Shown: positions 48,689 through 56,577, counted from the stretch's first letter. The stretch is 64,000 nucleotides of DNA from JBDRKN01 sp043813955 (GCA_043813955.1 JBDRKN010000020.1:5192-69191), one strand, 5' to 3'. Notes: a model not told the origin generated them from the sequence alone. Numbers and translations: made by a program.

Positions 48689-50167
48689 TGTCAAGGCCAA
48701 ATAGAAATGTCATAGTTGGAGCCATTTAGAAATGTCATACTTGACTAAATTTGTTAATTATTTTTGAACTAAAATTGGCTGTTCTTTTTTCATCTTTCCG
48801 TATAGAAACTGCCTTCTCCATGGATGATCTATCGGAGGTATATATGAACCCTGTTTTTGTTTCGTTAGAGCTGGCAGTTTAATATTAATTTCCTTTCTCG
48901 GCCTTTCTGGCAGGACAGTGTAATTTAGATAATAATCTCTCAAACGCAACTTTATGGATCCGTCCAAATGTTCTTCAACAATTATCGAATCCTTTTTGTA
49001 AACAGTAGTCGGCTGCTCTCGGTCTAATTGAAAATATCTAGTTTTATACATCACTGTGTAATCATTATGCACTATCCTTTGCTCCTGGACCGAAAATATC
49101 TGCAACAATTTTTCTTTAATTTGTTCACCTAGTTTTTTATGCAGATTCTTTCTCCTTTTTGGCGCAACCGCGAATTTAGCATTAAACTTTGGAATGTATT
49201 CTATCAGAAACTCATTAGCCTTCTCAGCAGTTGCAATCCCTGCTAATCTCAACTCTTTAACCAATCTATCCTGTAGAGTCTCAAACATTCTCTCAACCCT
49301 GCCCTTAGCCTCTGGGCTATATGCCGTAATTGGTTTAACACCTGCCTGATTCATAGCTCTTTGAAACTGCGTTATCATATCCTTGTTATCTACCGCATTT
49401 CTATGATTTATCTTGTAAGTGCTGAATTTATCGAGGTATATTGACAATGGCAGCCCATTTTTCTCAAAATACTCTGTCCAGAATTTAAACACCGCGACTG
49501 TACTTTCATTAATATCAAATTTAGCATGAGTTATCTTTCCAGTAGCATCATCAACAGCTAACAACAGACAACTTTCTTCCTCGCCGAACCAAATATGATA
49601 TGAACCGTCAAACTGCTGCATCTCGCCATAGTTGTCTTTCCTGGCTCTCCAGACATGCCATTTCTTTGATTGCTTTCTCAGCTTAACTTTCCATAGTCCC
49701 AGATTTGTCATAATGCCCCGAACAGTTTCTTTGCCCAACCTTATATTATCTACTTCATCTAATTTTTCAGCAGCAAATGTAGGACCAAAATCATAGTATT
49801 TATCTTTTAATAATTTCTTTGCTTTTTTGATAATATTTGGGTTTAATTTCCTGTTGCCTGTTTGACCCCTGCCTTTATGGATGAGTCCCTCAGCTCCGTG
49901 TTTAGCTACTTCAGACTTTAACCTCTTAACATGTCTCACAGATACCCCTATTTGTTTAGAAGCGTCTGTGCCGTTAATCCTGCCATCAATTAAATTCTTG
50001 ATAATATCATATCTAGATAGTTCTTTTCTTGACATACATATTAGTTTTTGTGACATAATTTTGTTTAGTTTAATTAATTATATTAACTAAACAAATTATG
50101 GCACAAAAATTAGCAGGTATGACATTTCTAAATGGCTGTACTATGACATTATCATTTGGCTCCGACA
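48689..50167 (-). mobile_element. Complete IS1202-like insertion sequence (1479 bp)
   Basis: One transposase gene between imperfect inverted repeats of about 51 bp: left 48689-48740, right 50117-50167. Both tips read TGTC..GCCAAAT inward, and both contain two copies of a transposase-binding-like AGAAATGTCATA or close variant. The element is flanked by a perfect 16-bp duplication (48673-48688 and 50168-50183). Long duplications of this kind and TGT tips fit the ISNCY/IS1202 group. No passenger gene; the transposase frame is intact, so the insertion may be recent. Confidence 0.85.
48758..50056 (-). CDS. ISNCY/IS1202-type DDE transposase
   Basis: 432 residues. N-terminal helix-turn-helix (YDIIKNLIDGRINGTDASKQ then IGVSVRHVKRLKSEVAKHG), a second DNA-binding part up to about 140, then the integrase core: MQQFDGSYHIWF (first Asp), SIYLDKFSTYK (second Asp), AYSPEAKGRVERMFETLQDR (Glu). 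C-terminal beta domain TRYFQLDREQPTTVYKKDSI. The DDE residues look complete. Frame intact from end to end of the element. Confidence 0.92.
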   Translation of the reverse strand: MSQKLICMSRKELSRYDIIKNLIDGRINGTDASKQIGVSVRHVKRLKSEVAKHGAEGLIHKGRGQTGNRKLNPNIIKKAKKLLKDKYYDFGPTFAAEKLDEVDNIRLGKETVRGIMTNLGLWKVKLRKQSKKWHVWRARKDNYGEMQQFDGSYHIWFGEEESCLLLAVDDATGKITHAKFDINESTVAVFKFWTEYFEKNGLPLSIYLDKFSTYKINHRNAVDNKDMITQFQRAMNQAGVKPITAYSPEAKGRVERMFETLQDRLVKELRLAGIATAEKANEFLIEYIPKFNAKFAVAPKRRKNLHKKLGEQIKEKLLQIFSVQEQRIVHNDYTVMYKTRYFQLDREQPTTVYKKDSIIVEEHLDGSIKLRLRDYYLNYTVLPERPRKEINIKLPALTKQKQGSYIPPIDHPWRRQFLYGKMKKEQPILVQK

Positions 50168-50183
50168 ATAACAATTTTGTCTA
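50168..50183. repeat. Target-site duplication, right copy
   Basis: ATAACAATTTTGTCTA, identical to 48673-48688. In the uninterrupted site it would lie between the divergent promoters of rubrerythrin and the zinc-ribbon peptide. Confidence 0.88.
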
Positions 50184-50212
50184 TTGACTATTAAATATTA
50201 TTATGCTATGCT
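50184..50212 (+). promoter_or_regulatory. Promoter of the zinc-ribbon peptide gene
   Basis: -35 TTGACT (50184-50189), 17-nt spacer, -10 TATGCT (50207-50212). It starts on the base after the duplication, so it was left whole by the IS insertion. Confidence 0.55.
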
Positions 50213-50275
50213 TTTATCATAATTCAATAAAGTCTTAAGTATTATTGTTTTCATTAATGCTTGAGCATACATTAA

Positions 50276-50446
50276 ATGAGTAATCAAAACTATTCCAATG
50301 ACCGACAAATGGTCAAGGGAAATTGGACTTGTTCACAATGCGGGGCTACAATTACTGAGCTTCCATTTGAACCAGATGGAGAAAGACCATTATTTTGCAG
50401 AGATTGCCACAAGCAAAAAATGCAAAACAGTCCAAGACGATATTAA
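50276..50446 (+). CDS. Small zinc-ribbon protein, 56 residues
   Basis: ATG 50276 to TAA 50446. The peptide MSNQNYSNDRQMVKGNWTCS continues with CGATITELPFEPDGERPLFC and RDCHKQKMQ, giving Cys-x2-Cys and Cys-x2-Cys about 20 residues apart, a compact zinc ribbon. Such CxxC-CxxC peptides are frequent in Patescibacteria and probably bind nucleic acid, but no target is known. It has a weak promoter next to the IS element. Divergent from the rubrerythrin operon in the uninterrupted arrangement. Confidence 0.72.
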   Translation: MSNQNYSNDRQMVKGNWTCSQCGATITELPFEPDGERPLFCRDCHKQKMQNSPRRY

Positions 50447-50564
50447 GAAATAATTAAAAGATTTAAACTATCTTCAATAATATATTTCTAATCAAAGAAA
50501 TTGCGCAATTAGGCGCAGTTTTTTTGTAGTTATTTTTAACAAAAATCAGCTATTTATGTTTATA

Positions 50565-50593
50565 TTGACAAAAAATTTTTTTTATGTTAGTAT
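50565..50593 (+). promoter_or_regulatory. Cold-shock gene promoter
   Basis: -35 TTGACA (50565-50570), 17-nt spacer, -10 TAGTAT (50588-50593). Predicted start about 50600, which gives a leader of about 115 nt. Confidence 0.75.
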
Positions 50594-50599
50594 TAAATA

Positions 50600-50714
50600 G
50601 TTAGTTTAATTACTATCCACCCCTGGTTAGGGGCGACAAATATTAAAATTGTAGAGATAAAGTCGAATTTCTACTTCTTAGTATTTACTTAATTAGATTT
50701 ATCTTTACATTTAT
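50600..50714 (+). promoter_or_regulatory. Long structured 5' leader of the cold-shock gene
   Basis: About 115 nt between the predicted start and the ATG. It holds the hairpin CCCCT/AGGGG (50621-50635 region) and a second stem GTAGA/TCTAC (about 50652-50674). Cold-shock mRNAs of other bacteria have long leaders that act as RNA thermometers; a similar role is inferred. Confidence 0.5.
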
Positions 50715-50909
50715 ATGCAAGGAACAATAAAAAAACTGACTGAAAAAAACTTTGGTTTTATCGCTCAAGATGGTGATGAAGATTTATTCTTTCACGCCAA
50801 CAATTTGGAAGGTGTTGCTTTCAATGAATTAAGCGAAGGAGACGCGATCACATTTGAGATCGAAAAAACTCCAAAAGGCGATGCCGCAGTCAATGTTAAA
50901 AAAGTTTAA
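50715..50909 (+). CDS. Cold-shock domain protein
   Basis: 64 residues, single cold-shock domain: MQGTIKKLTEKNFGFIAQDG then EDLFFHANNLEGVAFNELSE. RNP1-like KNFGFI and RNP2-like LFFH are present, both needed for single-stranded nucleic acid binding. It starts without a strong Shine-Dalgarno sequence after a long leader. Ended by a perfect palindromic terminator. Confidence 0.95.
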   Translation: MQGTIKKLTEKNFGFIAQDGDEDLFFHANNLEGVAFNELSEGDAITFEIEKTPKGDAAVNVKKV

Positions 50910-50921
50910 TACTTTTATAAT

Positions 50922-50951
50922 AAAAACAGGCTCAAATTTGAGCCTGTTTTT
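50922..50951. terminator. Bidirectional intrinsic terminator
   Basis: Perfect palindrome AAAAACAGGCTCAAA with TTTGAGCCTGTTTTT. It serves the cold-shock gene (plus) and the DUF4349 gene (minus, ends 50975). Confidence 0.9.
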
Positions 50952-50974
50952 ATTTGCTCTCAAGCTATGCTCAG

Positions 50975-52027
50975 CTATTTCTGCCAAATATATTTAGCCA
51001 TCTTCCAGCTATATTTAACAACAATTAACATAATAAAGAGATAAATAACATATTGCAGAATAACAAAAATAACAGCTAATAAATTAATAGTTATACCCTG
51101 GATTGAAGCATTAATATCATGAACAAAGTTTTTAATAGCCATTTTCCAAGAATCTTTTAGATTATCAACATCAATATATTTATCTTTATAAATATTAATA
51201 TTGAAATAAGTATAGTCTAAACGATCTAATTGATTGGATTTAGCTATAGTTAAACGATCTAATTGTTCATTAATAGTTATTTTTTCCTGAGTTAAACGTT
51301 CAATAATTTTAATTTTACTATCAATAATTTTAGCCAAACTTTCCACATCTTTAGTCTGTGTAGCTAAATTCATAATTTTATCATAGGCATCAATTGCATT
51401 TTCTAAAGTTTCCTCAATTGACTGTTTTTTCTTTTCTAGCACCTCAACTTCATTGGTAAAATCATCAATTGTCTGCTTGATAGTGTATGAATTTTTTGAT
51501 AGTTCTTTTGGATCAAGATCTTCAATAATATCTAAAATCTCATCTGCATTATCATTCTTAACTTTAAATCTGTAATCACAACTATGGCCGTCTTGTTTAT
51601 TGGCATTTTCAAAAATTACGTAGTCCTTTACTTTAAGATCAGATACTATAGCGCAAGTTTCATCTAAATGAGCTGTGTTGATTAAACCATTGTACTCAGT
51701 TATTTCAAAATCTTCAGCATCATCACCAGTTGCGTGGCCCTGAGGAGGAATAATACCATATGCCGTATTACGTATTGATAGGCTAGTATCGCCCCAACCG
51801 CCCATTTTTTCATCTATGTCGCTAGACTCCATAGACTCCATTGCCATTTCAAAATCATTAAATCCACCCATCCCTTTATTATCAATGTTTGTTTTCAGAG
51901 TAAGAGAATCAAAAGAGCGTCCCACTATATTAAATAAAAAAACAATAACAAAAATAGCCACTATTGCTAAACCAGCCACTTTTAATATAGCAATTGGTTT
52001 GAATTTAAATTTTTTTAAAAATTCCAT
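50975..52027 (-). CDS. DUF4349 membrane protein
   Basis: 350 residues. N-terminal membrane segment (VAGLAIVAIFVIVFLFNIVG), a mixed domain (60-180), a long coiled coil (about 190-285: IDDFTNEVEVLEKKKQSIEE) and a C-terminal membrane segment (NLLAVIFVILQYVIYLFIML). This is the DUF4349 layout. Function unknown. Its arginine codons are largely CGT, unlike the core genes of this window, which favour CGC/AGA/AGG; typA shares this bias. Confidence 0.82.
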   Translation of the reverse strand: MEFLKKFKFKPIAILKVAGLAIVAIFVIVFLFNIVGRSFDSLTLKTNIDNKGMGGFNDFEMAMESMESSDIDEKMGGWGDTSLSIRNTAYGIIPPQGHATGDDAEDFEITEYNGLINTAHLDETCAIVSDLKVKDYVIFENANKQDGHSCDYRFKVKNDNADEILDIIEDLDPKELSKNSYTIKQTIDDFTNEVEVLEKKKQSIEETLENAIDAYDKIMNLATQTKDVESLAKIIDSKIKIIERLTQEKITINEQLDRLTIAKSNQLDRLDYTYFNINIYKDKYIDVDNLKDSWKMAIKNFVHDINASIQGITINLLAVIFVILQYVIYLFIMLIVVKYSWKMAKYIWQK

Positions 52028-52148
52028 AAGTTTTTAATTAAAAATAATTTTATATGATAATTATAGCACTTTTAAAATAACAAAAAAAGATGCTTACTAT
52101 TAGATTAGAACTACATAATAAAAAGCCATAAAATTAGATCCATGAAAA

Positions 52149-52222
52149 GGGAAAAATATTTTAGATTTTGTCTTCATCTTAAAAACTAAAGCAACTGGAG
52201 CCGCTCCCATATGGTGTGGGTT
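52149..52222 (-). repeat. Island repeat element, partial copy D
   Basis: Carries the module (plus-strand reading) GGGAAAAATATTTTAGATTT, TTGTC, an imperfect CTTTAG-type hairpin, ACTGGA, CGCTCCC and a final GGTGTGGGTT, as in copies A and B. The hairpin stem is degraded here (CTTCATCTTAAAAACTAAAG). It lies 58 nt past the stop codon of the orphan gene 52281-52673, on the 3' side. Confidence 0.75.
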
Positions 52223-52280
52223 CATATATAACTGATTTAACATTTTTATTAATAGTTACAGTAGTTGACAATTATTTTAT

Positions 52281-52673
52281 TTATACAAAATTTGCATCAT
52301 CTAAAATTTCTATTACATATTTATGCATTTTTATTAAAGTTTTTTTAGTATATTTAACATGAGCTTGAGCTTGTTTCATAACATTTTTATCTCCATCAAC
52401 AAGTTGGGAACTAAAAGTATATGTTACATATCCGTACTTCTGCCCTCGATAATCTGCACGATCCAGTAATTGTTGTATTGCTTCATCATCCTTGAATTTT
52501 TTTCTATTCTTTTTTATTAATCTGTACGTGAAGGGATTAATACTTGCCTCAACTATTGCAAAAATTCTACTGACCTTATCATCTAAAATTCTTGTTTCAA
52601 TACATAATCGTATTTCTGAATATGGCCCAGTCCCTCCCCATAATCCATCTCTTTGTTTTTGTGTTATTTCCAT
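52281..52673 (-). CDS. Orphan hypothetical protein, 130 residues
   Basis: Not recognised. Mixed alpha/beta soluble protein (RDGLWGGTGPYSEIRLCIET, RIFAIVEASINPFTYRLIKK, GYVTYTFSSQLVDG, KKTLIKMHKYVIEILDDANF). No signal peptide or Cys pattern. It is followed on its 3' side by repeat copy D, the same arrangement as three other orphan genes in this island. Confidence 0.55.
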   Translation of the reverse strand: MEITQKQRDGLWGGTGPYSEIRLCIETRILDDKVSRIFAIVEASINPFTYRLIKKNRKKFKDDEAIQQLLDRADYRGQKYGYVTYTFSSQLVDGDKNVMKQAQAHVKYTKKTLIKMHKYVIEILDDANFV

Positions 52674-52824
52674 AAAATAGCTTATTTTAATATAAAGTCA
52701 GCATTTTTTATTTGAGGTAATAAGTGAGGCCGTCTATTGTGTTGTTGGCATTTGGTAGTGCATGAGAATGGATGGTGGCGGAAAATATTACCAAAAAATT
52801 GAAGTACACTTTTTATATTATTTA

Positions 52825-53077
52825 TTATTTTATTTCTAGCGGCAGAGATTCTTTTATAAACTGTTCTATGTCTTCTCTAACTAAAAGCCTTGATAAATTT
52901 ACGTTCTTTATAACAATAAGAAGTAACAGTTCTGCCTCTGGCTAGAAAATTAGCAAAACCCAAATAATCAAACCTAATAGTATTATTCACATTTAGATCT
53001 TTTAACTTATGATATAGATTGCTGCCATCTATATATATGGCAACTCTCTTGTTTTTCTTATTATCTTTTTGTTCCAT
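52825..53077 (-). pseudogene. Broken NYN-domain gene
   Basis: From ATG 53077 the frame reads MEQKDNKKNKRVAIYIDGSN then LYHKLKDLNVNNTIRFDYLG, a clear NYN/LabA-like ribonuclease start with the catalytic Asp in YIDGSN. After about 60 residues the frame runs out (…YCYKERKFIKAFS stop at 52877). In the next frame NVNLSRLLVREDIEQFIKES then LPLEIK stop (52825) looks like a NYN C-terminus. The middle of the domain is missing, so this is an internally deleted, frameshifted remnant. The other NYN gene of the island (56831-57346) is intact. Confidence 0.65.
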
Positions 53078-53083
53078 AGTTTG

Positions 53084-53121
53084 AAAAAACCCACTGTGCC
53101 CCCTCGCGGGAACAGAGTGGG
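53084..53121 (-). terminator. Terminator hairpin in the leader of the broken NYN gene
   Basis: CCCACT..TG (53090-53098) pairs with CAGAGTGGG (53113-53121) with one mismatch; on the minus strand it is followed by six T, 7 nt before the gene start. A terminator in this place means either attenuation or a separate short RNA of about 90 nt. Confidence 0.68.
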
Positions 53122-53179
53122 TGGTTTTAGCAAAACAATGGATAACTACTATAAACAACAGTTTCAGTGAATAAATTAT

Positions 53180-53207
53180 AGTATACTATTTAAATAAAAA
53201 ATGTCAA
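53180..53207 (-). promoter_or_regulatory. Promoter upstream of the broken NYN gene
   Basis: Minus strand: -35 TTGACA (53207-53202), 16-nt spacer, -10 TATACT (53185-53180); predicted start about 53173. A perfect DnaA-box sequence, TTATCCACA, lies 3 nt upstream at 53211-53219. Confidence 0.68.
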
Positions 53208-53417
53208 TAGTTATCCACAACTATAACTATTATATCATTTTTAAAACATTAAGTAAAAAATTGTTCATGTACAAGATGAGCACATAGTATTGACATAAAT
53301 TTATCATTATACACTATCATGGCTGACAAAAAACAACAAAAAAATATTAAAAAATGGCGATTTGGTTAATGTTAATGCAACTCATAGAAGAGCTATTATT
53401 CTTAAATTGGTAATAAA

Positions 53418-55208
53418 TTAACTAGCCTTAAAAGCCCGCTTTCTGTCATTTTCAGTTAAGTGCTGTTTTCTTAGACGAATACTCTTGGGAGTAATTTCCA
53501 AATATTCATCACCACTCATAATACTCATACCACTCTCTAAAGTTAATTCCATGGGTGGTGTTAAACGAATAGCTTCATCAGCGCCTGAGGAGCGCATATT
53601 AGTCAACTGCTTACCTTTAATAGGGTTAACTACTAAATCATTACCTTTGGCTACATTGCCAATAACCATACCTTCATATACCTCTGTATTAGCGGTCACA
53701 TAAAGAATTCCTCTGTCTTGTAGATTAAAAAGAGAAAAACCAAGTGCCTTGCCAGCAACCATAGAAATCATAGAACCAACCTCACTCTTTTCAATCTCAC
53801 CAGCATAAGGCCTAAAATCAATAACTCGATTATAAAGAATACCTTGGCCACGTGTGTTGACCACAAATTCATTACGATAACCCAATAAACCACGAGTAGG
53901 AATTTCAAAAATAATTTTAACGTCACCGTGCTCTAGCTTCATTTCAACCATATTACCGCGACGTTTGGCTAATTTTTCAATCACTATGCCAGACATTGTT
54001 TCAGGAACAATAACTGTCACCTCTTCAAAGGGTTCTAGTTTAGTGCCATCTTCTTCTTTAATAATAACCTGAGGCTGAGAAACTTGCATTTCATAGCCCT
54101 CACGTCTCATATTTTCTAAAAGAATAGCAATATGCATTTCACCGCGGCCATAAACCTTACAATAATCAACATTAGAAAAATCAATCTTTAAGCCAACATT
54201 AATTTCCAATTCTTTTTCTAATCTTTCTTTAATCTGACGATTAGTAATAAATTTACCTTCTTTACCAGCAAGGGGTGAATTATTAACTAAAAAATTCAAA
54301 GAAATAGTTGGCTCATCAATACTAATAGCTGGCAAAGCCTCTTGCTCAGCATTAGCACAAATAGTTTCACCAATATAGATATTAGGCAAACCAGCTATCA
54401 TAATAATATCACCAGCCCCTGCTTCAGTAACTTCTTTTCTAGTTAATCCGTCAAAGGTAAATATTTTAGTAATTTTACCAGCCCTATTACCGCCTTGAGC
54501 ATCTTTAATAATTACATTCTCACCTGCTTTAATTAAGCCTTCATAGATTCTGCCAATAGCTAAACGACCCAAAAAATTATCATAACCTAAATTAAACGGC
54601 TGGACACGTAAAGGCTGATTACAAGCCTCTTCACTAGAAGCAACTGGGACTTCTGCTAAAATAGTATCTAATAGCGGAGTTAAATCTTTAAATTCATCAT
54701 CTAAGTTAGCCTTGGCCACCCCCTCGCGAGCAATAGTATAAATAGTAGTAAAATCAAGCTGTTCGTCATTAGCGCCTAGATCAAGGAATAATTCATAAAT
54801 CATTTCACTGACTTCATCAGGTCTAGCAGCTGGCTTATCAATCTTGTTAATCACAACAATTGGTTTTAATCCTAAATCTAATGATTTTTTTAAAACAAAC
54901 TTAGTCTGGGGCATAGGACCTTCTTGAGCGTCAACTACTAACAAGACTGAATCAATAGAACGCAAAACACGTTCTACTTCTGAGCCAAAATCAGCATGAC
55001 CTGGCGTATCAACAATATTAATCTTATTATCTTGATAATAGACTGAGGTATTTTTTGAATAAATAGTAATACCACGCTCCTGTTCTAGAACGTTATTATC
55101 CATACTGTCACCCTCGCTAGACATGCCTGTTTGACGCATCAAAGAATCAGTTAAAGTAGTTTTGCCATGATCAACATGAGCAATAATTGCAATGTTTCTG
55201 ATTTTCAT
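53418..55208 (-). CDS. typA: GTP-binding protein TypA/BipA
   Basis: 596 residues from ATG 55208 (start MKIRNIAIIAHVDHGKTTLT); the frame stays open upstream but overlaps its own promoter. G1 AHVDHGKT, G2 RGITI, G3 DTPGHADF, G4 NKID. The EF-G-like domain III/V and BipA C-terminal domain are complete (GRGEMHIAILLENMRREGYE, PTRGLLGYRNEFVVNTRGQG). Ribosome-binding GTPase for stress and cold growth. Codon choice (CGT for Arg, GGT for Gly) differs from core genes in this window and suggests transfer or different expression history. Confidence 0.96.
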   Translation of the reverse strand: MKIRNIAIIAHVDHGKTTLTDSLMRQTGMSSEGDSMDNNVLEQERGITIYSKNTSVYYQDNKINIVDTPGHADFGSEVERVLRSIDSVLLVVDAQEGPMPQTKFVLKKSLDLGLKPIVVINKIDKPAARPDEVSEMIYELFLDLGANDEQLDFTTIYTIAREGVAKANLDDEFKDLTPLLDTILAEVPVASSEEACNQPLRVQPFNLGYDNFLGRLAIGRIYEGLIKAGENVIIKDAQGGNRAGKITKIFTFDGLTRKEVTEAGAGDIIMIAGLPNIYIGETICANAEQEALPAISIDEPTISLNFLVNNSPLAGKEGKFITNRQIKERLEKELEINVGLKIDFSNVDYCKVYGRGEMHIAILLENMRREGYEMQVSQPQVIIKEEDGTKLEPFEEVTVIVPETMSGIVIEKLAKRRGNMVEMKLEHGDVKIIFEIPTRGLLGYRNEFVVNTRGQGILYNRVIDFRPYAGEIEKSEVGSMISMVAGKALGFSLFNLQDRGILYVTANTEVYEGMVIGNVAKGNDLVVNPIKGKQLTNMRSSGADEAIRLTPPMELTLESGMSIMSGDEYLEITPKSIRLRKQHLTENDRKRAFKAS

Positions 55209-55275
55209 AAAAAAATTAAAACCGCCTAAATAGCGGGCAAATAAATAATAAATTATCTTTAATTTACGTAAATAC

Positions 55276-55304
55276 AATATAATACATTTATTATCTAATG
55301 TCAA
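55276..55304 (-). promoter_or_regulatory. typA promoter
   Basis: Minus strand: -35 TTGACA (55304-55299), 17-nt spacer, -10 TATATT (55281-55276); leader about 61 nt. Confidence 0.75.
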
Positions 55305-55399
55305 GAGTGTAACTATTGTAACTGTTGCAGAGTTAATGTTACTTTTTTTCAGGAATTATACAAAGTGCAATTAAACAACAAAAAACACCAAATTAATGT

Positions 55400-55792
55400 C
55401 TATTTACAAAAAGTATAATCTATATAATTTTCTCGAATTATTTTTTTCCATGTGGCTGTTTCGTTATTCCCGCCAATATCATCTTTATGATAGACAAGTA
55501 ATATTTTAATTTCCCTGATTTTTTTATGTGCAGCTATAATACAGCGATTTCCTGATTTTTTTCTAGAATACTTAGTCCCTGCAATACGAAATTCTGTCTT
55601 GCAAATAGAAATATCATTTATGCAAACGATTTCATCGGCTATGCCTGTTTCTAATAATGCATCAAGGCGTTTTAACTCCTCTATGATACCTTGCCATGTT
55701 TTGTCCCAAAAACTTTTATATTTTTTCTGAAATTTTTTTATATAATGACGTTCAGCGTATTTTTCTGTAATAACAACATAATTAGTAGACAT
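55400..55792 (-). CDS. Probable Panacea-system toxin (RelE-like fold)
   Basis: 130 residues. Helical N-terminus (YAERHYIKKFQKKYKSFWDK), then a beta core with CKTEFRIAGTKYSRKKSGNR, CIIAAHKKIREIKILLVYHK and DDIGGNNETATWKKII. This is the pattern of RelE-like proteins found next to DUF4065 antitoxins. Start overlaps the upstream DUF4065 gene by 11 nt, so the pair is coupled, antitoxin first. Target of the toxin unknown; ribosome-dependent mRNA cleavage is the guess from fold. Confidence 0.65.
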   Translation of the reverse strand: MSTNYVVITEKYAERHYIKKFQKKYKSFWDKTWQGIIEELKRLDALLETGIADEIVCINDISICKTEFRIAGTKYSRKKSGNRCIIAAHKKIREIKILLVYHKDDIGGNNETATWKKIIRENYIDYTFCK

Positions 55793-56471
55793 AAGCGGGA
55801 TCTTCTTGGATTATAAGCTCATATGGGATAACCTCATCTAAAGCGCATAAACGATATGGCAATTGTTCGTGTGTAAAATCAACTATTTCTTGTGTTTTTT
55901 TATTTTTCCATTTTTTTGCTATTTGCTTTATGAGGTATTTTTCTTCTTTTGAGAGTTTATTTAATTGTCTTCGCTTTGAGCCTTCGCCTTCCCTAATCAA
56001 AATTATACCGTCATTGCTTCGGTCTATGTTTACCTTGCCTTGTTCTTCTAATTCATCTAAAGCACGGAAGTATGAATCTGGCACAGGACCATATTTAATT
56101 CGTTTGTACTGCATGCCACTCATACTTTGCATTTTTTCATAAAACCATGCAAAATCAGCAAGATATAATAATTTTGCTAATTTAGTTTTAGGTATTTTAC
56201 CATCGCTATTTGAACTAGCAACGCGTAAATAGGCAAGCAGCATTTCTTTATATTTTTCATAATCTGGTGCTACACCTGTTTCCATATCTTTCAAACTAAT
56301 ACCAAAAATATCAGAGAGTTTTTGTGCCTCTGATAGCAACAATTCTCTCTTACCTTGTTCAACAGCAATATATGATGTGCGAGAAATCCCTAGTTTATGA
56401 GCGATTTCCTGCTGGGATATTCCTTTTTGCACACGTAAAGATTTTATAAATTGTATATATGTTTTAATCAT
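55782..56471 (-). CDS. XRE-family regulator with Panacea (DUF4065/SocA) antitoxin domain
   Basis: 229 residues. Residues 5-60 are an XRE helix-turn-helix (LRVQKGISQQEIAHKLGISR then TSYIAVEQGKRELLLSEAQK). Residues 75-205 are a DUF4065/Panacea domain: KTKLAKLLYLADFAWFYEKM, MQYKRIKYGPVPDSYFRALD. Panacea antitoxins pair with many unrelated toxins. A promoter with a TTAA-rich palindromic leader suggests autoregulation through the HTH. First gene of the pair. Confidence 0.83.
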   Translation of the reverse strand: MIKTYIQFIKSLRVQKGISQQEIAHKLGISRTSYIAVEQGKRELLLSEAQKLSDIFGISLKDMETGVAPDYEKYKEMLLAYLRVASSNSDGKIPKTKLAKLLYLADFAWFYEKMQSMSGMQYKRIKYGPVPDSYFRALDELEEQGKVNIDRSNDGIILIREGEGSKRRQLNKLSKEEKYLIKQIAKKWKNKKTQEIVDFTHEQLPYRLCALDEVIPYELIIQEDPAYVY

Positions 56472-56501
56472 AGATAATTACTTAATTGCTTAACTAATTA
56501 T

Positions 56502-56530
56502 ACTATACTACACCATAATATACTTGTCAA
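56502..56530 (-). promoter_or_regulatory. Promoter of the Panacea toxin-antitoxin operon
   Basis: Minus strand: -35 TTGACA (56530-56525), 17-nt spacer, -10 TATAGT (56507-56502). The 24-nt leader holds TTAGTTAAGCAATTAA, a likely operator. Confidence 0.72.
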
Positions 56531-56577
56531 TAATACTGACATGTAATTATACGCAATAATGACATAAATTTAGGTAT

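Noticed and set aside
52674..52824. A fifth copy of the island repeat after the broken NYN gene
   Set aside because: GGTGGCGGAAAATATTACC resembles part of block 2 but lacks the hairpin and CTGGA parts.
53078..53158. N-terminal extension of the broken NYN gene
   Set aside because: It would be translated from the terminator hairpin and leader; family similarity starts only at residue MEQKDNK.
50276..53200. Second copy of the tRNA-Gln 3' end as attachment site
   Set aside because: Searched by eye for the GGGTTCAAATCCC segment on the far side of the island; not found.
53211..53219. Replication origin
   Set aside because: Only one perfect DnaA box; no cluster of boxes, no dnaA or dnaN, no AT-rich repeat unit.
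53319..53369. 16-codon frame MADKKQQKNIKKWRFG
   Set aside because: No ribosome-binding site, poorly spaced promoter boxes, and no support beyond the ATG; could be a remnant of a lost gene.
55209..55304. Upstream extension of typA by 32 residues
   Set aside because: It contains the -35 and -10 boxes of the typA promoter and is not family-like.
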